Source of the DNA: Tribonema minus
Taxonomy: Eukaryota; Sar; Xanthophyceae; Tribonematales; Tribonemataceae
Direction: 5' to 3'
Length of the DNA stretch: 64,000 nt
Assembly (NCBI GenBank): GCA_017506865.1
Contig: JAFCMP010000001.1
Span: 1-64,000 of the forward strand
The translations under genes were made by a program, and so were the position numbers. The notes beneath the pieces are model-generated. The model had not been told where the DNA came from. It did no database searches and saw nothing but the letters and a program-made list of their open reading frames with translations. Positions 1 to 9,898 of this stretch are shown piece after piece. Positions within the stretch are counted from its first letter, which is position 1; each line of letters starts with the position of its first letter.

Positions 1-94
1 GGATGTCGGTGCGCGCCTCGACGAAGTGAGTGCACAGCACGGACGGGACCCCCAGCAGATGCGACATGGCCGCGAGGAGAGGACTTGCGCGTCT
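1..94 (-). pseudogene. Downstream flank of a transposon-interrupted ORF (partial)
   Basis: Read on the minus strand this stretch is open and plausibly coding (…MSHLLGVPSVLCTHF…) and leaves the window at base 1. It abuts the left end of the inverted-repeat transposon at 95. The other side of the insertion (2803-3263) is also open on the minus strand, so the two pieces may once have been one gene. No family was recognised, and whether the frame is continuous across the insertion cannot be settled here. Confidence 0.35.
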
Positions 95-196
95 CATTAT
101 TAGAAACTTAAAGCCCGAAAGCTGTGAAGTTGGCTCGCACACCATGAATGTTGTACTGTATCCGCATCGCCGCTAGGCTAGCCCTCTTCCGTGTCG
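95..196 (+). repeat. Left terminal inverted repeat of the Fanzor element
   Basis: Inverted partner of 2707-2802 with a few substitutions and a short indel (TGTACTGTATCC here, TGTGTCC in the partner). The Fanzor stop codon at 178 lies inside this repeat. Confidence 0.85.
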
Positions 197-2543
197 CTGT
201 CCTCGTCTTTGTCGGCGACGGCTGCCGCCGGCGCCCCCCTCCTCGAGAACCCAGGGACGACGTGGAGGATGTCGCGGCACGCGCACACCCCGCGCAGCGC
301 GATCGTCACCTCCGCGCCGTTGTCCCTGTCGAACACGCTCAGGCCGGCCGCGACCAGCGGGCAGTCGGCAGGGGTAGATGTGCACTCCCTGGTTCTGTAG
401 CCCGGTCCCGATCTCGTCCTCTCCCCGCACCCCGGGCAGCGGCAGGAGGACCCCGACTCGGGGGTCATCCCCACCACCGCCCGGCACGCCAGCACCCTCA
501 CCAGCTTCTTGCGGGGGCAGGACGCGTGCCCCTTCCGCGGCTTGAAGCTGGCCGCCCCGAAGAACACGATCCGCCGTCTGCCGGACGCCGCCACGCGGGG
601 ACAGAGCCTCTCCGCGACGTGCTCCACCGCGCTCTGCACCGCCGAGTAGCGGTGGAACGCGAGCTTGAGTCGGCGCGCGTCCAGCAGCTCCCTCCACACC
701 TCCTCCTCCCGCAGCGCCCACTCCGCGCAGAACGCGACGAGCTCCGCGGAGCTGCTCGTGCGCTTCCTGAGCCGCCGCAGCGCCTCCACCGCCATCCCGT
801 ACGCCGCGTTCGTGCGGCGCCGGACGGTCTCCCTGTCCTGCCCCTCCTTCCTCAGGCAGCGCGCTCCCCGGTATAGACGACGCGCTCCGCCCGCGTGAGC
901 AGGCTCGCGACGTTGTCCACGCGGAACTCCGATCCCGGCGCTCGCACGGCGTCGACCACGTGCACCTGGCCGGGATCGACGCCGACGACGTCCAGCTCCG
1001 CGAACATCTCCTCCGTCCCCCCCCGCAGGTGCTTGAGCTGAAAGACCCCCGCGCCCGCCCCGAGCGCCTCCGCCAGCTGCACGTCGCGGGTGCTCACGCC
1101 GCTGTAGCCGGCCTCGTGAAGCCGGTCGAGACCCGCCGGCGCCGGACGGGTCCTCCTGGAGGTGACGAGCTGGAGCTTGATCTGCCTCCCGTCCGTCTGG
1201 AACGAGGCCGCCACCAGCCACGGGCAGCGCGCCTTGGGGTTACTCGCCGCCGCGATGGCCTGGAACATGCCCTTCTCGCTGCGGGAGTAGCGGTTGCACG
1301 CGTTCTGGCGGAGCGTGGTGATGTCCGCAGATCTCGAGAAGGGGTTTATGACCGCGCGGTAGCCCCACGGACCCTGCAGCTTCTCCCCGGAGAGCCGGGA
1401 ATAACTGCTTGAGGCACGTGCTGTCGAAGCGGACGAACGTCGCTCCCGGGGAGCAGTGCGGGAGCGGCGAGCAGATCTTGGGGGGGCCCTTCCCGTACGC
1501 CCATGCCGCCGACAGCGCCTTCCCGCGCTCCTTCTCGAGGCCGTCGCCCGGCAGCTCCCCCAGGATGCCCCCCCAGAGCGCGTCGTACGACCGCCTGTCC
1601 TCCTCGACGAACGCCGCCTGCAGGTCGGCGAGATGCCTCCGCTTGACGGGCAGGGGTGAGCGGGCGGGGAGAGACGTCGCGGCCGCCCGCAGCCTCTCCG
1701 CGTCGTCCGCGACGTCCCGCAAGTCCGCCGCGACGAGCTGCTCCCTGAGCGCCCGAGCGTCGGAGCCGACTGCCCGGTCGTGAGCCTCCCCAGCAGCAGC
1801 TTGAGGGCGTCTCCCCTAGGGATGGTGGGGCGGGCGTCGAGGACCAGCTTGCGGAGCCTCCAGCTGGCGATGGACCTCACCCTTCCGGCGTAGTGGAGAT
1901 CCGTCAGGTTCTGCGCCGCTACCGCCATCTCCTTGGCCTGGTACATCATCACCTGATTGATGCTGGCCGTCCCGCCCTCGACCTCCGTCAGGTCCGAAGC
2001 CCCCTTGAGGTCCTCCCAGCGATCCCGCACCTCCTCCTGCCCTCCGCCCCCTCCGCGGACGCAGGTCAGGCAGGCCATTAAGAACTTGGCGTCCGCGTCC
2101 GGGAACGGCGCCCCTTCCTCCCAGAGCTTGAGGTGGATATAGTTGGCGAGGAGGGACGCTAGGACGCGGCAGCGGGACACGACGGCCACAACGCCCTTTA
2201 GCGCGTCGCCCACGGCCTTCCCGTTGCTCTTCAGGAGGACCTTGTCGAGCCGCGCGGTGACGACTCTGGAGCGCGTGTACTCGCCTTGGCCGGGCGGGGA
2301 GCCCCTGCGCCGCTCGAACGCGCGGATCAGCATCTCCTGCTGTACCTGCTTCTCGCTCGGCAGCTGCCCGTCCTTCTTCAAGACTACTCCGGCACCGAAC
2401 TCGCGGATGAGGCGGTTGCGGAGGTTGTCCGCGTCCAGGTCGTCCTTGAGAGCGCGTTGGCGCGCCTGAACCTGAGTGAGGGGCCGCGACGGCGCGGGGC
2501 CGGGGTCCGGACCGTCGTCGTCCTTCTTCCTCTTCCTGGTCAT
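178..2543 (-). pseudogene. Fanzor (TnpB-like RuvC nuclease), frame-broken
   Basis: RNA-guided RuvC nuclease of the Fanzor/TnpB family. From the ATG at 2543 the protein reads through a long helical N-terminal region. RuvC-I is seen as the VGVDPG motif near 990. Next come an IVFFG stretch near 560 in the place of RuvC-II, a zinc ribbon with CxCPGC and a later Cys pair near 400-440, and a RuvC-III-like DRDNGAE near 325. The frame changes at least three times, near 1785, 1397 and 860. The first and last do not fall in long homopolymers, so this copy looks inactive unless the assembly is wrong. It fills its transposon almost end to end. Assignment rests on motif order, not on a database search. 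Confidence 0.8.
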
Positions 2544-2706
2544 GTCCGGGGAGTGAGAGAGTGAGGGAGTGAGCGGCGGGAGCGAGGTCTCTGACCGGTC
2601 CGCCCGGGGTCTACCCGTTCACCGAAGCGGTCAACGGAAGGCGGTCCAGTACCCGCCCCCCAACCGCCCCGCGCTAACCCTAACTTAACCCCAACCGTAA
2701 CCCAAC

Positions 2707-2802
2707 GACACGGAAGAGGGCTAGCCTAGCGGCGATGCGGACACAACATTCATGGTGTGCGAGCCAATTTCACAGCCTTCGGGCTTAAAGCTTTTAATAA
2801 TG
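2707..2802 (-). repeat. Right terminal inverted repeat of the Fanzor element
   Basis: Reverse-complement partner of 95-196. Just inside it (2678-2705) is a short degenerate telomere-like stretch (CTAACCCTAACTTAACCC). Confidence 0.85.
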
Positions 2803-3263
2803 ACTGACTCTCGCCGATGGAACGCGTCCGGCCTCTCGAACTCGTCTTTGCCGATGCAGGCCGCGACGCTGTTGCTCGTGAACGAGCATTACCCGTCCCC
2901 CAGCCGTCCGCACCACTTCGCCGCGGCCTCGAAGTCGTCCTTGCCGATGCGGGCCGCGACGCTGTTGCTCATGAACGAGCAGAACTGATTCCTCACCTCG
3001 ACCCACCATCGCTCCAGATCCGCGTCACGGGCGGGCAGGTCAATCCCGCTCAGCAGCACCGCCCTGACCGTCGCGTCTCCTCTGCTCTTCCACTTGCCCA
3101 GCAGCGCGCGGATCTCGGGGAGGTACGCTCTGACGTTCCGCTGGCGCGCATACGCAGTACAGAGGTACACAGGATAGGGGGCGATGAGAGGGAGAGACAA
3201 CGCGCGGAGCGGCGGCGCGCGAATGTGAATACGAGATTGCATTTCATTCATTCGCTGTTTCAT
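2803..3263 (-). pseudogene. Upstream part of a transposon-interrupted ORF with a duplicated tail
   Basis: The open minus-strand frame from 3263 ends with a stop at 2889. The segment just before the stop (CSFMSNSVAARIGKDDFE, 2940-2990) occurs again, slightly changed, just after it (CSFTSNSVAACIGKDEFE, 2835-2880), and the frame then runs into the right end of the Fanzor element. This looks like a roughly 50-60 bp duplication within a gene that was later hit by the transposon. No family recognised. The visible product is about 120 residues with one Trp-rich stretch (ERWWVEVRNQF). Confidence 0.4.
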
Positions 3264-3280
3264 TCATCGTCGAGACAACA

Positions 3281-4825
3281 TCAGAAGTTGATGACCCAGC
3301 GGCGGGAGGCGTCGGGCCTGGAGTCCGCGGTGCCGTCGCGGATCCAGCTCAGGATCTCTCGCACGGCCTCCGCCGTCTCGGCGACCACCTCCTCCCCCTG
3401 GCGCGTCAGCTCGAAGTACGAATGCGAGCCCTTCGTCCTGCGCGCGCACACCGCCTTGGCGGGCTCGTCGTGGTGCGCCTGCACCCTGACGACGAACACC
3501 CGGGAGGGGTCCACCCCCGCGGCGTCCGCGACGTCGGCGAGCCTGCCCTCCCCCTTCTCGTGCTTGACGCCCTCGTCGTACTCGAGGTGAATCGCCCACT
3601 CGCTCTCCCCGTCGGCGATGTATTGGAACGCGTCCGGCCTCCCGTCCCCCGTGCCCTTGATCTTGCCCGCCGCCGCCCGGACGCTCGCGTCCAGCACCCG
3701 CGTCGTCAGCCTCAGCTCGGGGGCCTCCTTCGTCAGGGCGTGGTAGAAGGCGTGCTCCCCCCTCATGACGAGGAGCTTCTTGAAGCGGAAGCGCCTCATG
3801 AGGGCGACCCTCTCCTCGTCGGAAGGGGCGCACTGGACGAGGTACCGCGCCGCGAAGGCGCACATGCGGCGGCCGTCGTCCGGGTGCGCGTGCGGCGCGT
3901 GAGAGGGCTCCAGTCCCTCCACGCCGCGGCAGCAGGACATGGCGCACCGGTGCCCCCCGCCGTGGCCGCAGCACCGGGGAGGGGCGCCCGTCCGGCGCCC
4001 GCCGCTCTGGGCCGCCTTGCCGCACCCCTCGACAGAGCACCTCAGGCCGCCGCCGTGCCCCCTGCAGAACCGCCCGCCGCCGGGGGCGCCCCCCGAGACG
4101 GCGGCCTTCGGGCACCCGTCGACGTCGCAGCGCCTGCCGCCGCCGTGCCTCCCGCAGAGCGCCTCCCCCCCTACCCCCCCGGAGACGGCGGACGACTCGC
4201 ACCCCGCCACCTCGCACCTCCTCCCCCCCGCGTGGGCCACGCACCTGCCGGGCCTGCCGTCGGCGGCCTGCTCCGCGGACGAGGGGCAGCCCGGCACCAC
4301 GCAGCGGGGCCCCCCCGCCGTGGTAGCGGCACAGCCCCCCGCTCTTGGCGACGCGCCCGCAGCCGTCGGGGTGCGCGCAGCGGGGGGCGCGGGGGCGCGA
4401 GGCGGCGGCGGTCTCGCGGTCTCCCGCCCCGTCGCCTCCGTCCCCGACGTCGTCCTCGCCGTCCGCTTCGGCCCTCTCGGGCGCCGCCGCCGCAGGTGGC
4501 GCGGCGCGACTCCCCCGCCCCCGGTCCCTTCCGGTGCGGGGAGCGGAGTGGAGAGGGGGTCCCTCCGCCGCCCCGTCCCCTCCATCGGCCCTCGCACCGA
4601 CCGTCGCATCGGGGACTCGCTCCGTGGCCTCCTCCGCGCCCTCCCGGCTTCCCGCCTCGCCCCCTGCGGCCGCCGCTGCCGCGCTGCCCTTTCGATCTTG
4701 GCCCCGGCGACGGGCGGCAGCCGCCGCCGCCGCCGCCGCCACGTCCTCGGCGGCGTCCGGCGGCGGCGCCCCCCCTCTCCCTCCCCCCCCTCCGCCGCCG
4801 CCTTGGAAGACCTCCTGGTCCTCAT
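3281..4825 (-). CDS. WRKY19-type zinc-finger array protein with C-terminal nuclease-like domain
   Basis: Encodes about five tandem Cys/His repeats of 28-30 residues, pattern C-x4-C-x(10-14)-C-x2-H-GGG (for example CDVDGCPKAAVSGG…CRGHGGG). This type is common in stramenopile proteins labelled WRKY19-like. A C-terminal region of about 170 residues follows, with an RPDAF…HLEYDEGVKHEKGE segment that could be a restriction-endonuclease-like core; that reading is inference. The N-terminus is low complexity and acidic or alanine-rich. The first finger (CAHPDGCGRVAKSGG) lies in a different frame from the rest. The shift maps to a run of seven G on the coding strand (C7 at about 4312-4318), where six would join the frames. 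A compensating shift is needed nearer the ATG at 4825. Ends TGA. Confidence 0.6.
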   Translation of the reverse strand: MRTRRSSKAAAEGGEGEGGRRRRTPPRTWRRRRRRLPPVAGAKIERAARQRRPQGARREAGRARRRPRSESPMRRSVRGPMEGTGRRRDPLSTPLPAPEGTGGGGVAPRHLRRRRPRGPKRTARTTSGTEATGRETARPPPPRAPAPPAARTPTAAGASPRAGGCAATTAGGPRCVVPGCPSSAEQAADGRPGRCVAHAGGRRCEVAGCESSAVSGGVGGEALCGRHGGGRRCDVDGCPKAAVSGGAPGGGRFCRGHGGGLRCSVEGCGKAAQSGGRRTGAPPRCCGHGGGHRCAMSCCRGVEGLEPSHAPHAHPDDGRRMCAFAARYLVQCAPSDEERVALMRRFRFKKLLVMRGEHAFYHALTKEAPELRLTTRVLDASVRAAAGKIKGTGDGRPDAFQYIADGESEWAIHLEYDEGVKHEKGEGRLADVADAAGVDPSRVFVVRVQAHHDEPAKAVCARRTKGSHSYFELTRQGEEVVAETAEAVREILSWIRDGTADSRPDASRRWVINF

Positions 4826-5356
4826 GCCGCGAAAAGGGAAGCGAGCCGCAGAGCGTGGACCGGGGGCGGCGCAGGAGGCAGTGGCATCGGGCGCGCGCGC
4901 GCGCGAGCGACTCATCGGCGTAACCCCGGACGCGAGCACGGCATCAGAGGCGAGCGCGGGGGCGTCATATCCGCCGCGACTCGTCTGCCGCGCGCGCAGT
5001 CGCGCGCGCAGGCGCGCGCGCAGGCGCGCGGTTGTTGGGTCCGGCCGCGCGGCCGCACGGCGGCGCCTCGCTCCGCGGCGTACACCCCCTGCGACCGGGC
5101 GCTGCGGGTTCTCTTCGCTGCCGGTCGTTCGTGAGGGCGCCAGGCGCAACCCTAGTTGACTCAACCCTAACCCCCTGAAAACCCCCGTAACCCTAGGCCT
5201 AGGGTGAATTAAGCGTTGATCAATGATCAACGCGCAACGCGCACCGCAGGAGGCAGGACGCGATCCGCAGCGCCACAGGACACGAGTGAGGGAGCGAAGC
5301 GTCCGGTGGGGGGCAGCAGAAGTCGCCGCATCCCTCCAGCGGGTCTCAGCCTCGCC
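4826..5356. other. Intergenic, with degenerate telomere-like tract
   Basis: No convincing gene. It holds alternating GC/CG tracts (4890-5035) and at 5148-5202 several CCCTAA/CCCTAG-like units (CAACCCTAACC, TAACCCTAGGCC) followed by an imperfect palindrome around TTGATCAATGATCAA (5216-5230). Confidence 0.5.
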
Positions 5357-6972
5357 ATGGCCAGGTGGGCCAGGCAGTGGCCCAGCCCGGAGGCGAAGAG
5401 GCAGCACAGGGCGGCGCTGGCGAGGGCGAGGTGCAGGACCCACGTGGCCAGGCTGAGGGCGAACCACGACCTGCTGAGGAGTAGGAGAGAGCGGCACCTG
5501 GCCGCTCAGAAGAGGTGGCTGGCCAAGCAGAGGGGCGGCGCCGGAGGAGAAGGCGGTGACCGGTCGACCGGGGGTCCGGAGCCCCCTTACCCCCCGGAAC
5601 AGCAGGCGGGGGAGGACGGAGGGACGGGAACGAAGGAGGAGGAATTCCTCTCCGTCCCGGATGAGGCTCGGCGGCCGTCTTCGCCTCCCTCCGTCCCGGA
5701 ATCCCCTCGCTCGGAACGTGTGGACGCGGGGGAGGCGGGGGCCGACGTCCCCCCCCGGGGGGAAGGGGACGAGGCCGCGGAGCCCGCCCCCGCGGAGCCC
5801 GCCGCCGCGGAAGGGGAGTGGTGGGAGGAGGAGCGGGGCCCGTCCTCCCCCCCTCCCTACCTCAAGGACGGCTACTGCCCCTTCCGGGGGCTCCGCGCCT
5901 CCCCCCCCTGCGCCCGCTACTACGTCGACGACCCCGTCTACGAGCGTCTGAGGCTGGCCCTCGAGAGGCTGGTGCCCGGCTACGAGCTGCTCGCGGCCTC
6001 CAGCTGCTCGTCCGACCTGCTGGGGCTCGTGCACCAGTGGGCGACGTGTTTCGGGGGGGAGACCGCGGGGGCGTGCCTGGACCTGGCGAGCGCAGGGGGG
6101 CGGGGGCTGCCGGGGCGCACGTGCGCGGCGCGTCCGCGCGTCGACCGCGAGGCGGAGGGTCTGCGACCCAAGGAGCAGGTGCTGCGCCTGCTGGGGGAGG
6201 AGGGACGGAAGAGCGGGTCGGCGTCGTTCGTCGACGCGTGGCGCAGCGGCGCGGTGCAGACGGCGTTCGTCGAGCACGTCCGGCGGCGCCTCGTCGAGGA
6301 CTCCCCCAAGCCCACGATCCTGTTCCTGGAGACCGCCCCGGTCTACTACGACGCCTGCCTGACGGGGGGGACGCTGAGGGCGCTGGCGTCGCTGTGCGCG
6401 CGGCAGGGCGTCGCCCTCGTGACGGACGAGGTCATGCTGAGCGTCCGCTGCGGCAGGCCCCTGTCGTCGGACTACGCGCGGTCCTTCCGCCCCGACGCCG
6501 CGGTGCTGGGCAGCAAAGCCCTGGGGTCCGCGTTCGTCGTCGTCCGCAGGCTGAGCCCGTTGAAGCACGCCTTCCGGAGCCAGCCCATGATGGTGGGGCA
6601 GGAGATATCCGCGGAAGCCGCGGAGGCGGCGGTACGCGCGATCGACTACATACTGAGGGAAGACCTGATGGGCTACATAGCGGGGGAGGGGGAGGCACGC
6701 AGGAGGGCGGCGGGGGCGAGCGGGGCGGGGTACCTCTGGCACGACGCGCCGAGGGAGGTCGCCTCGGCCTTCCGGCGTACGCCAGGGGGAGCAGGGTGCT
6801 GCTGCCGCTGGACTACAGATTCCCCCCCGATGGAGGCGAGGGGGCCGCCGAGGAGACCGTCGCGGACCGGCCGCCGCCGCCGCCTACGGCGGACGAGGGG
6901 CGCGCGGCGCGGTCTCGGCGGTCCCCGCTCCCGTCTTCCCCCCTGGCCCCCCTCGCGAGCGAGCGTAAATGA
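5357..6972 (+). CDS. PLP-dependent class III aminotransferase-like protein
   Basis: The C-terminal half resembles fold-type I, class III aminotransferases. It has an LETAP segment, the PLP-ring aspartate in VTDEVM (near 6425) and a candidate Schiff-base lysine in LGSKALGSAF (near 6515). The N-terminus is different: a basic helix rich in Arg/His (about residues 1-65), then a proline/glutamate-rich linker of about 100 residues. No known virus role can be assigned; it could act on amino acids or be a divergent regulator. The start at 5357 is the first ATG before the basic helix. Near 6780 the conserved frame shifts and continues as YARGSRVLLPLDYRF…, ending at 6970-6972; the unshifted frame runs on to 7036. 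A fragment of the same C-terminus recurs at 9899. Confidence 0.55.
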
Positions 6973-7032
6973 AACCTGTTCTCTCGTGCCTTCTCTCCGC
7001 GTCGTGTCGCGAGTCTTGATGCTCCACAGCCA

Positions 7033-7444
7033 GTAGGGACGCGGTCCTCGAACCAGGCCCGCAGCCAGAACACGATAACGCGTAACAAAACACCAAACGC
7101 AAAAGAGGGGACGGCTGGCCGAACCATCTGACCAACTCCGAGACTCTCGAGTCCCGGGGGTCCCCCCGAAGACGTCTCCCCTGACCTCAGTGAATCCAGC
7201 ACCAGGGGGGGCTTTGCGTTCTGGAAGAGAAAATCTCCTTAACAGTCCGTCAGCTAGTAGGGACGCGGTCCTCGAACCAGGCCCGCAGCCAGACGACGAT
7301 AACGTGTACCAAAAAATCAAACGCAAAGAGAGGGCGGCGGGATGAACCATCTGACAAACTCTGAGAGACTCAAGTCCCTGGGGTCCCCCCTCAGACGTCT
7401 CCGCTGACCTCAGTGAATCCATCACCAGGGGGGGCTTGGGTTGT
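7033..7444. repeat. Tandem pair of about 224 bp, related to the 130 bp repeat family
   Basis: Two copies, 7033-7256 and 7257-7444, both beginning GTAGGGACGCGGTCCTCGAA. Their second halves (…ACCATCTGACCAACTCCGAG…, …CCTCAGTGAATCCA…) are diverged versions of the core of the 130 bp palindrome-ended repeats found elsewhere (ACCATCTGGCAAAACTCGGG…, TTTCACTGAATCAGC). They lack the telomere-like inverted ends. Confidence 0.7.
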
Positions 7445-7546
7445 GGAAGTGAGTACCTCATAGATTACGGTCGGAGGGCGCTCCTCCAGAAGGCGAATGC
7501 GCCGCTCCTCCGGCACGGGCGCGCTTTCACTCCCGGCTGGCCGGAC

Positions 7547-8155
7547 ATGAGCCGCCCCGTCAACGCGCGGAGGTTCTCCTTTCGAGTCCGGGATACCCAC
7601 GGCAGGCTGGACGCCCCGGGATTCGCGCGGCGCGCTCTGGGCCTCAAGATCGGGAACCCACGTCGCCCGTCCGAACCCGTCTCCGAGGTGAGGTACTGCG
7701 AGGAGGGGGAGGGATGGGCCTTCTCGGTCCGCTGCCACCCCGGCAGCGCCAATGTCAGGCGTCACCTCGTGGAGTGTCTGCCGGCGCCGTTCCGCGAGGG
7801 GTGGGACCTGCAGACCGAAGATCCCAACTTGGGCACGTCGCCGGATGGCAGGGAGGTCTTCGTGGAGCGCTGGGCGGGGCGTGCGACCGTCTCCTCCGAG
7901 CTCGGGACAGAGGAGCGCAGGTCTCGGAAGCGAAAAGGTACCCGTGGACGCGGGAGTGCGCTGTCGGCGGCGTACGACAGGCAGACGAGGGACCTGGAGC
8001 GATCCGCCAGGATGCACGAAGCGGTGCTGCATCGCTACGAGAGGGACGACGTCTGCAGAGCCGCGATGCGCGCGCGAACATCTCGCCCGCCCGCGCCCGC
8101 GCCGCGCCGACCGCGGAAACGTCGGGGCCCGCGGCGTCGGCAGTCGCTTCCGTGA
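7547..8155 (+). CDS. Hypothetical protein, paralogue 1
   Basis: About 200 residues, unrecognised. The ATG at 7547 is preferred because the next gene starts in the same context (CCGGACATGAGC). The C-terminal third (SAAYDRQTRDLERSA…YERDDVCRAAMRA) recurs in the ORF at 8456. The tail is Arg/Pro-rich. Confidence 0.5.
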   Translation: MSRPVNARRFSFRVRDTHGRLDAPGFARRALGLKIGNPRRPSEPVSEVRYCEEGEGWAFSVRCHPGSANVRRHLVECLPAPFREGWDLQTEDPNLGTSPDGREVFVERWAGRATVSSELGTEERRSRKRKGTRGRGSALSAAYDRQTRDLERSARMHEAVLHRYERDDVCRAAMRARTSRPPAPAPRRPRKRRGPRRRQSLP

Positions 8156-8455
8156 CAGTCCCCGCGCTCGCGCCCGCTCCGGCTGCGGAGGGAAGTGAAG
8201 GGGAAGAGAGGCGAGCGGGATGCTGCGGCGGCGAGAGAGGCCTTGGTGCGGAGGAGGGCGGAACGCTCGTTGGCGCTGCCGGAGTGCGGGCAGTGAGACA
8301 GGCGGGACCTGGAGGAGGCGGAGTCCGACGACGACGACCAGGACTGCATCTGACGACGCGTGGGAGGGAAACGTCTTCCCTTGAGAAGGCGAAGGTGCGG
8401 GCGCGGGCGCGGGCTCTCCCGGGCGGACGACGCGCTCTCACCCCCCCGCCCGGAC
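8156..8455 (+). other. Spacer within a tandem duplication
   Basis: No intact gene. Fragments read as SVTVPALAPAPA and resemble the piece at 8888-9079 (PVTVTIAPAPGD), suggesting that a block running from the middle of the first ORF to here was duplicated. Confidence 0.35.
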
Positions 8456-8809
8456 ATGAGCCGTTCCGACCCCGAACTCAGCTGGACGGAGGGGACGAAG
8501 GTGGTCCTCGATGCGGAGGCGCTGAAGGCCCTCGAGGCGAAAGAGAAGCCCTCGGCGTGGGAGTGCGGCGTCATGTCGGCGGCGTACGACACACAGACCC
8601 GGGACGTGGAGCGATCCGCGATGGCGTACGAGGCGAAACTGCGGCGGTACGAGAGAGACGACGTCTGCAGAGCCGCGATGCGCGCCGCGAACATCTCGCC
8701 ATTCCCGGTCCGCGTCGCGGCGGCGCCGGCGGTCAGAGCGGCAGCGGGCTCCTGTCCGAGGCCGCCCGTCTCGGAGCCCGGCGGCGCGGACAGCTGCGGC
8801 ACGAGGTGA
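8456..8809 (+). CDS. Hypothetical protein, paralogue 2 (shortened)
   Basis: About 117 residues. Residues 40-80 (SAAYDTQTRDVERSA…YERDDVCRAAMRAANIS) match the C-terminal part of the protein encoded at 7547-8155. The long N-terminal region of paralogue 1 is missing. Function unknown. Confidence 0.45.
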   Translation: MSRSDPELSWTEGTKVVLDAEALKALEAKEKPSAWECGVMSAAYDTQTRDVERSAMAYEAKLRRYERDDVCRAAMRAANISPFPVRVAAAPAVRAAAGSCPRPPVSEPGGADSCGTR

Positions 8810-9123
8810 CGAGGACCCGACGCGCTCCCCGACGGCGGACGCGCGGGCGCGCCGCCACCCCCCGCTGCGATCCCCACGTGCGCCTACGTGCTGAGGGTGA
8901 CCGCGGAGGCTTCGCATCCCGTGACGGTGACGATCGCCCCGGCGCCGGGCGACGCAGCCGCAACGGACCCGGCGCCGGCCGCGCGTTCCGAGGAGGCGGC
9001 GTGCGCACCGGCGCCGGCAGAGCGCGCGAGGAAGAGGAAGGGGGACTCGATCGCGAAAGACACGAGCTCGCGGCTGTAAAAGCCGCTTTCGTACCGTTAA
9101 TGTCGCATTTTTGCGCAGCCCCG
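8810..9123 (+). other. Remnant of the duplicated block
   Basis: Contains a short open stretch (8888-9079, rich in Ala/Pro/Glu, ending RKRKGDSIAKDTSSRL) that parallels the spacer at 8156-8350. I see no independent gene. Confidence 0.3.
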
Positions 9124-9640
9124 CTACTGCGGCGGGCCCGAGGGCGCGGACGACGCGGACGCCGCCGACGCGGCCGCCGTCTGCGCAAGCGCCGCCGCCG
9201 TCTGCGCGAGCGCCGCCGCCGTGTCCCGCGCGGACATGTCCCTGCACGACGCCACCGCGGACAGGGCCGTCAGCGCGGACGCCCCCGCCGCCGCCAGCAC
9301 GACCAGCTTGAGTACGGCGACGGAGCGGGTGATGGCCCCTATCCGGGGGGCGAAGAGGGCGGGATCGCCCGCCGCGAGGCGCCCGCGCGCGATCGCCAAC
9401 AGCAGCGACCCCCCCAGCGACAGCGCCGTGGCCGCGGCGGCTGAGCCCCGGAAGCTCACGACCGCGTCCCGGATGCGCTCCCGCCTCCGGCAGCCCGCGA
9501 CGGCCTCGTCGCCCGCGTCCAGCAGGGGGCGCTGACGAAGGTCATGGCCATCAGGGACACGGCGGAGAGCAGGGTGACGGACCTCTCCAGCACCATGCCG
9601 GGGGGGAGTTCGCGGCCCGCAGGCAGTCCGCCATGGTCAT
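9124..9640 (-). CDS. Small membrane protein with about three TM segments
   Basis: Read from the ATG at 9640 (MTMADCL), the protein has hydrophobic segments near residues 22-42 (TLLSAVSLMAMTFVSA), 75-95 (ATALSLGGSLLLAIA) and 110-132 (VAVLKLVVLAAAGASALTAL), then a repetitive Ala tail (two copies of TAAALAQ). Keeping this reading needs two one-base corrections: the C run near 9602-9608 and the C run near 9529-9533. Small multi-TM proteins like this are common inner-membrane virion components in giant viruses; that role is inference. Confidence 0.5.
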
Positions 9641-9898
9641 GCCGCCGGCGGAGGTCGAAGTCGATTACATTATGGGGGACGGGGCGGGGGGTTGATGAGG
9701 GGGTGTCAAAAAAGGGGAAGACGGGGCCGCTCATTCACTTCAGATGACGGGGGGAAGAGGCGAGCGAGAGCGACGGCCACAACCGCCTCACCTCTCGAGC
9801 GATACCGGACACCCATGCTGAGCGCCCTCCTCCGCGTCGACAACTCGCGCCGCGAGGCACACAGTAGACAAGAACAGCACCCGAGTGGAAACTTTCCC

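Larger units (their letters stand above)
95..2802 (-). mobile_element. Fanzor-carrying DNA transposon with long terminal inverted repeats
   Basis: The two ends are imperfect inverted repeats of about 100 bp. The left end (95-196) and the reverse complement of the right end (2707-2802) share CATTATTA, then TTAAGCCCGAA, TTGGCTCGCACACCATGAATG and the block around CGCCGCTAGGCTAGCCCTC. The only gene inside is a frame-broken Fanzor on the minus strand. Fanzors (eukaryotic TnpB/OMEGA nucleases) are known to ride on several transposon classes in eukaryotes and giant viruses. No transposase is visible, so the element is probably non-autonomous or used the Fanzor only as a passenger. The target-site duplication is unclear; a TA site is possible at the AT-rich tips. 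Confidence 0.85.

Noticed and set aside
4826..6742. Upstream extension of the minus-strand zinc-finger frame across the PLP-like gene
   Set aside because: Composition is antisense of the aminotransferase-like frame, with no motifs of its own.
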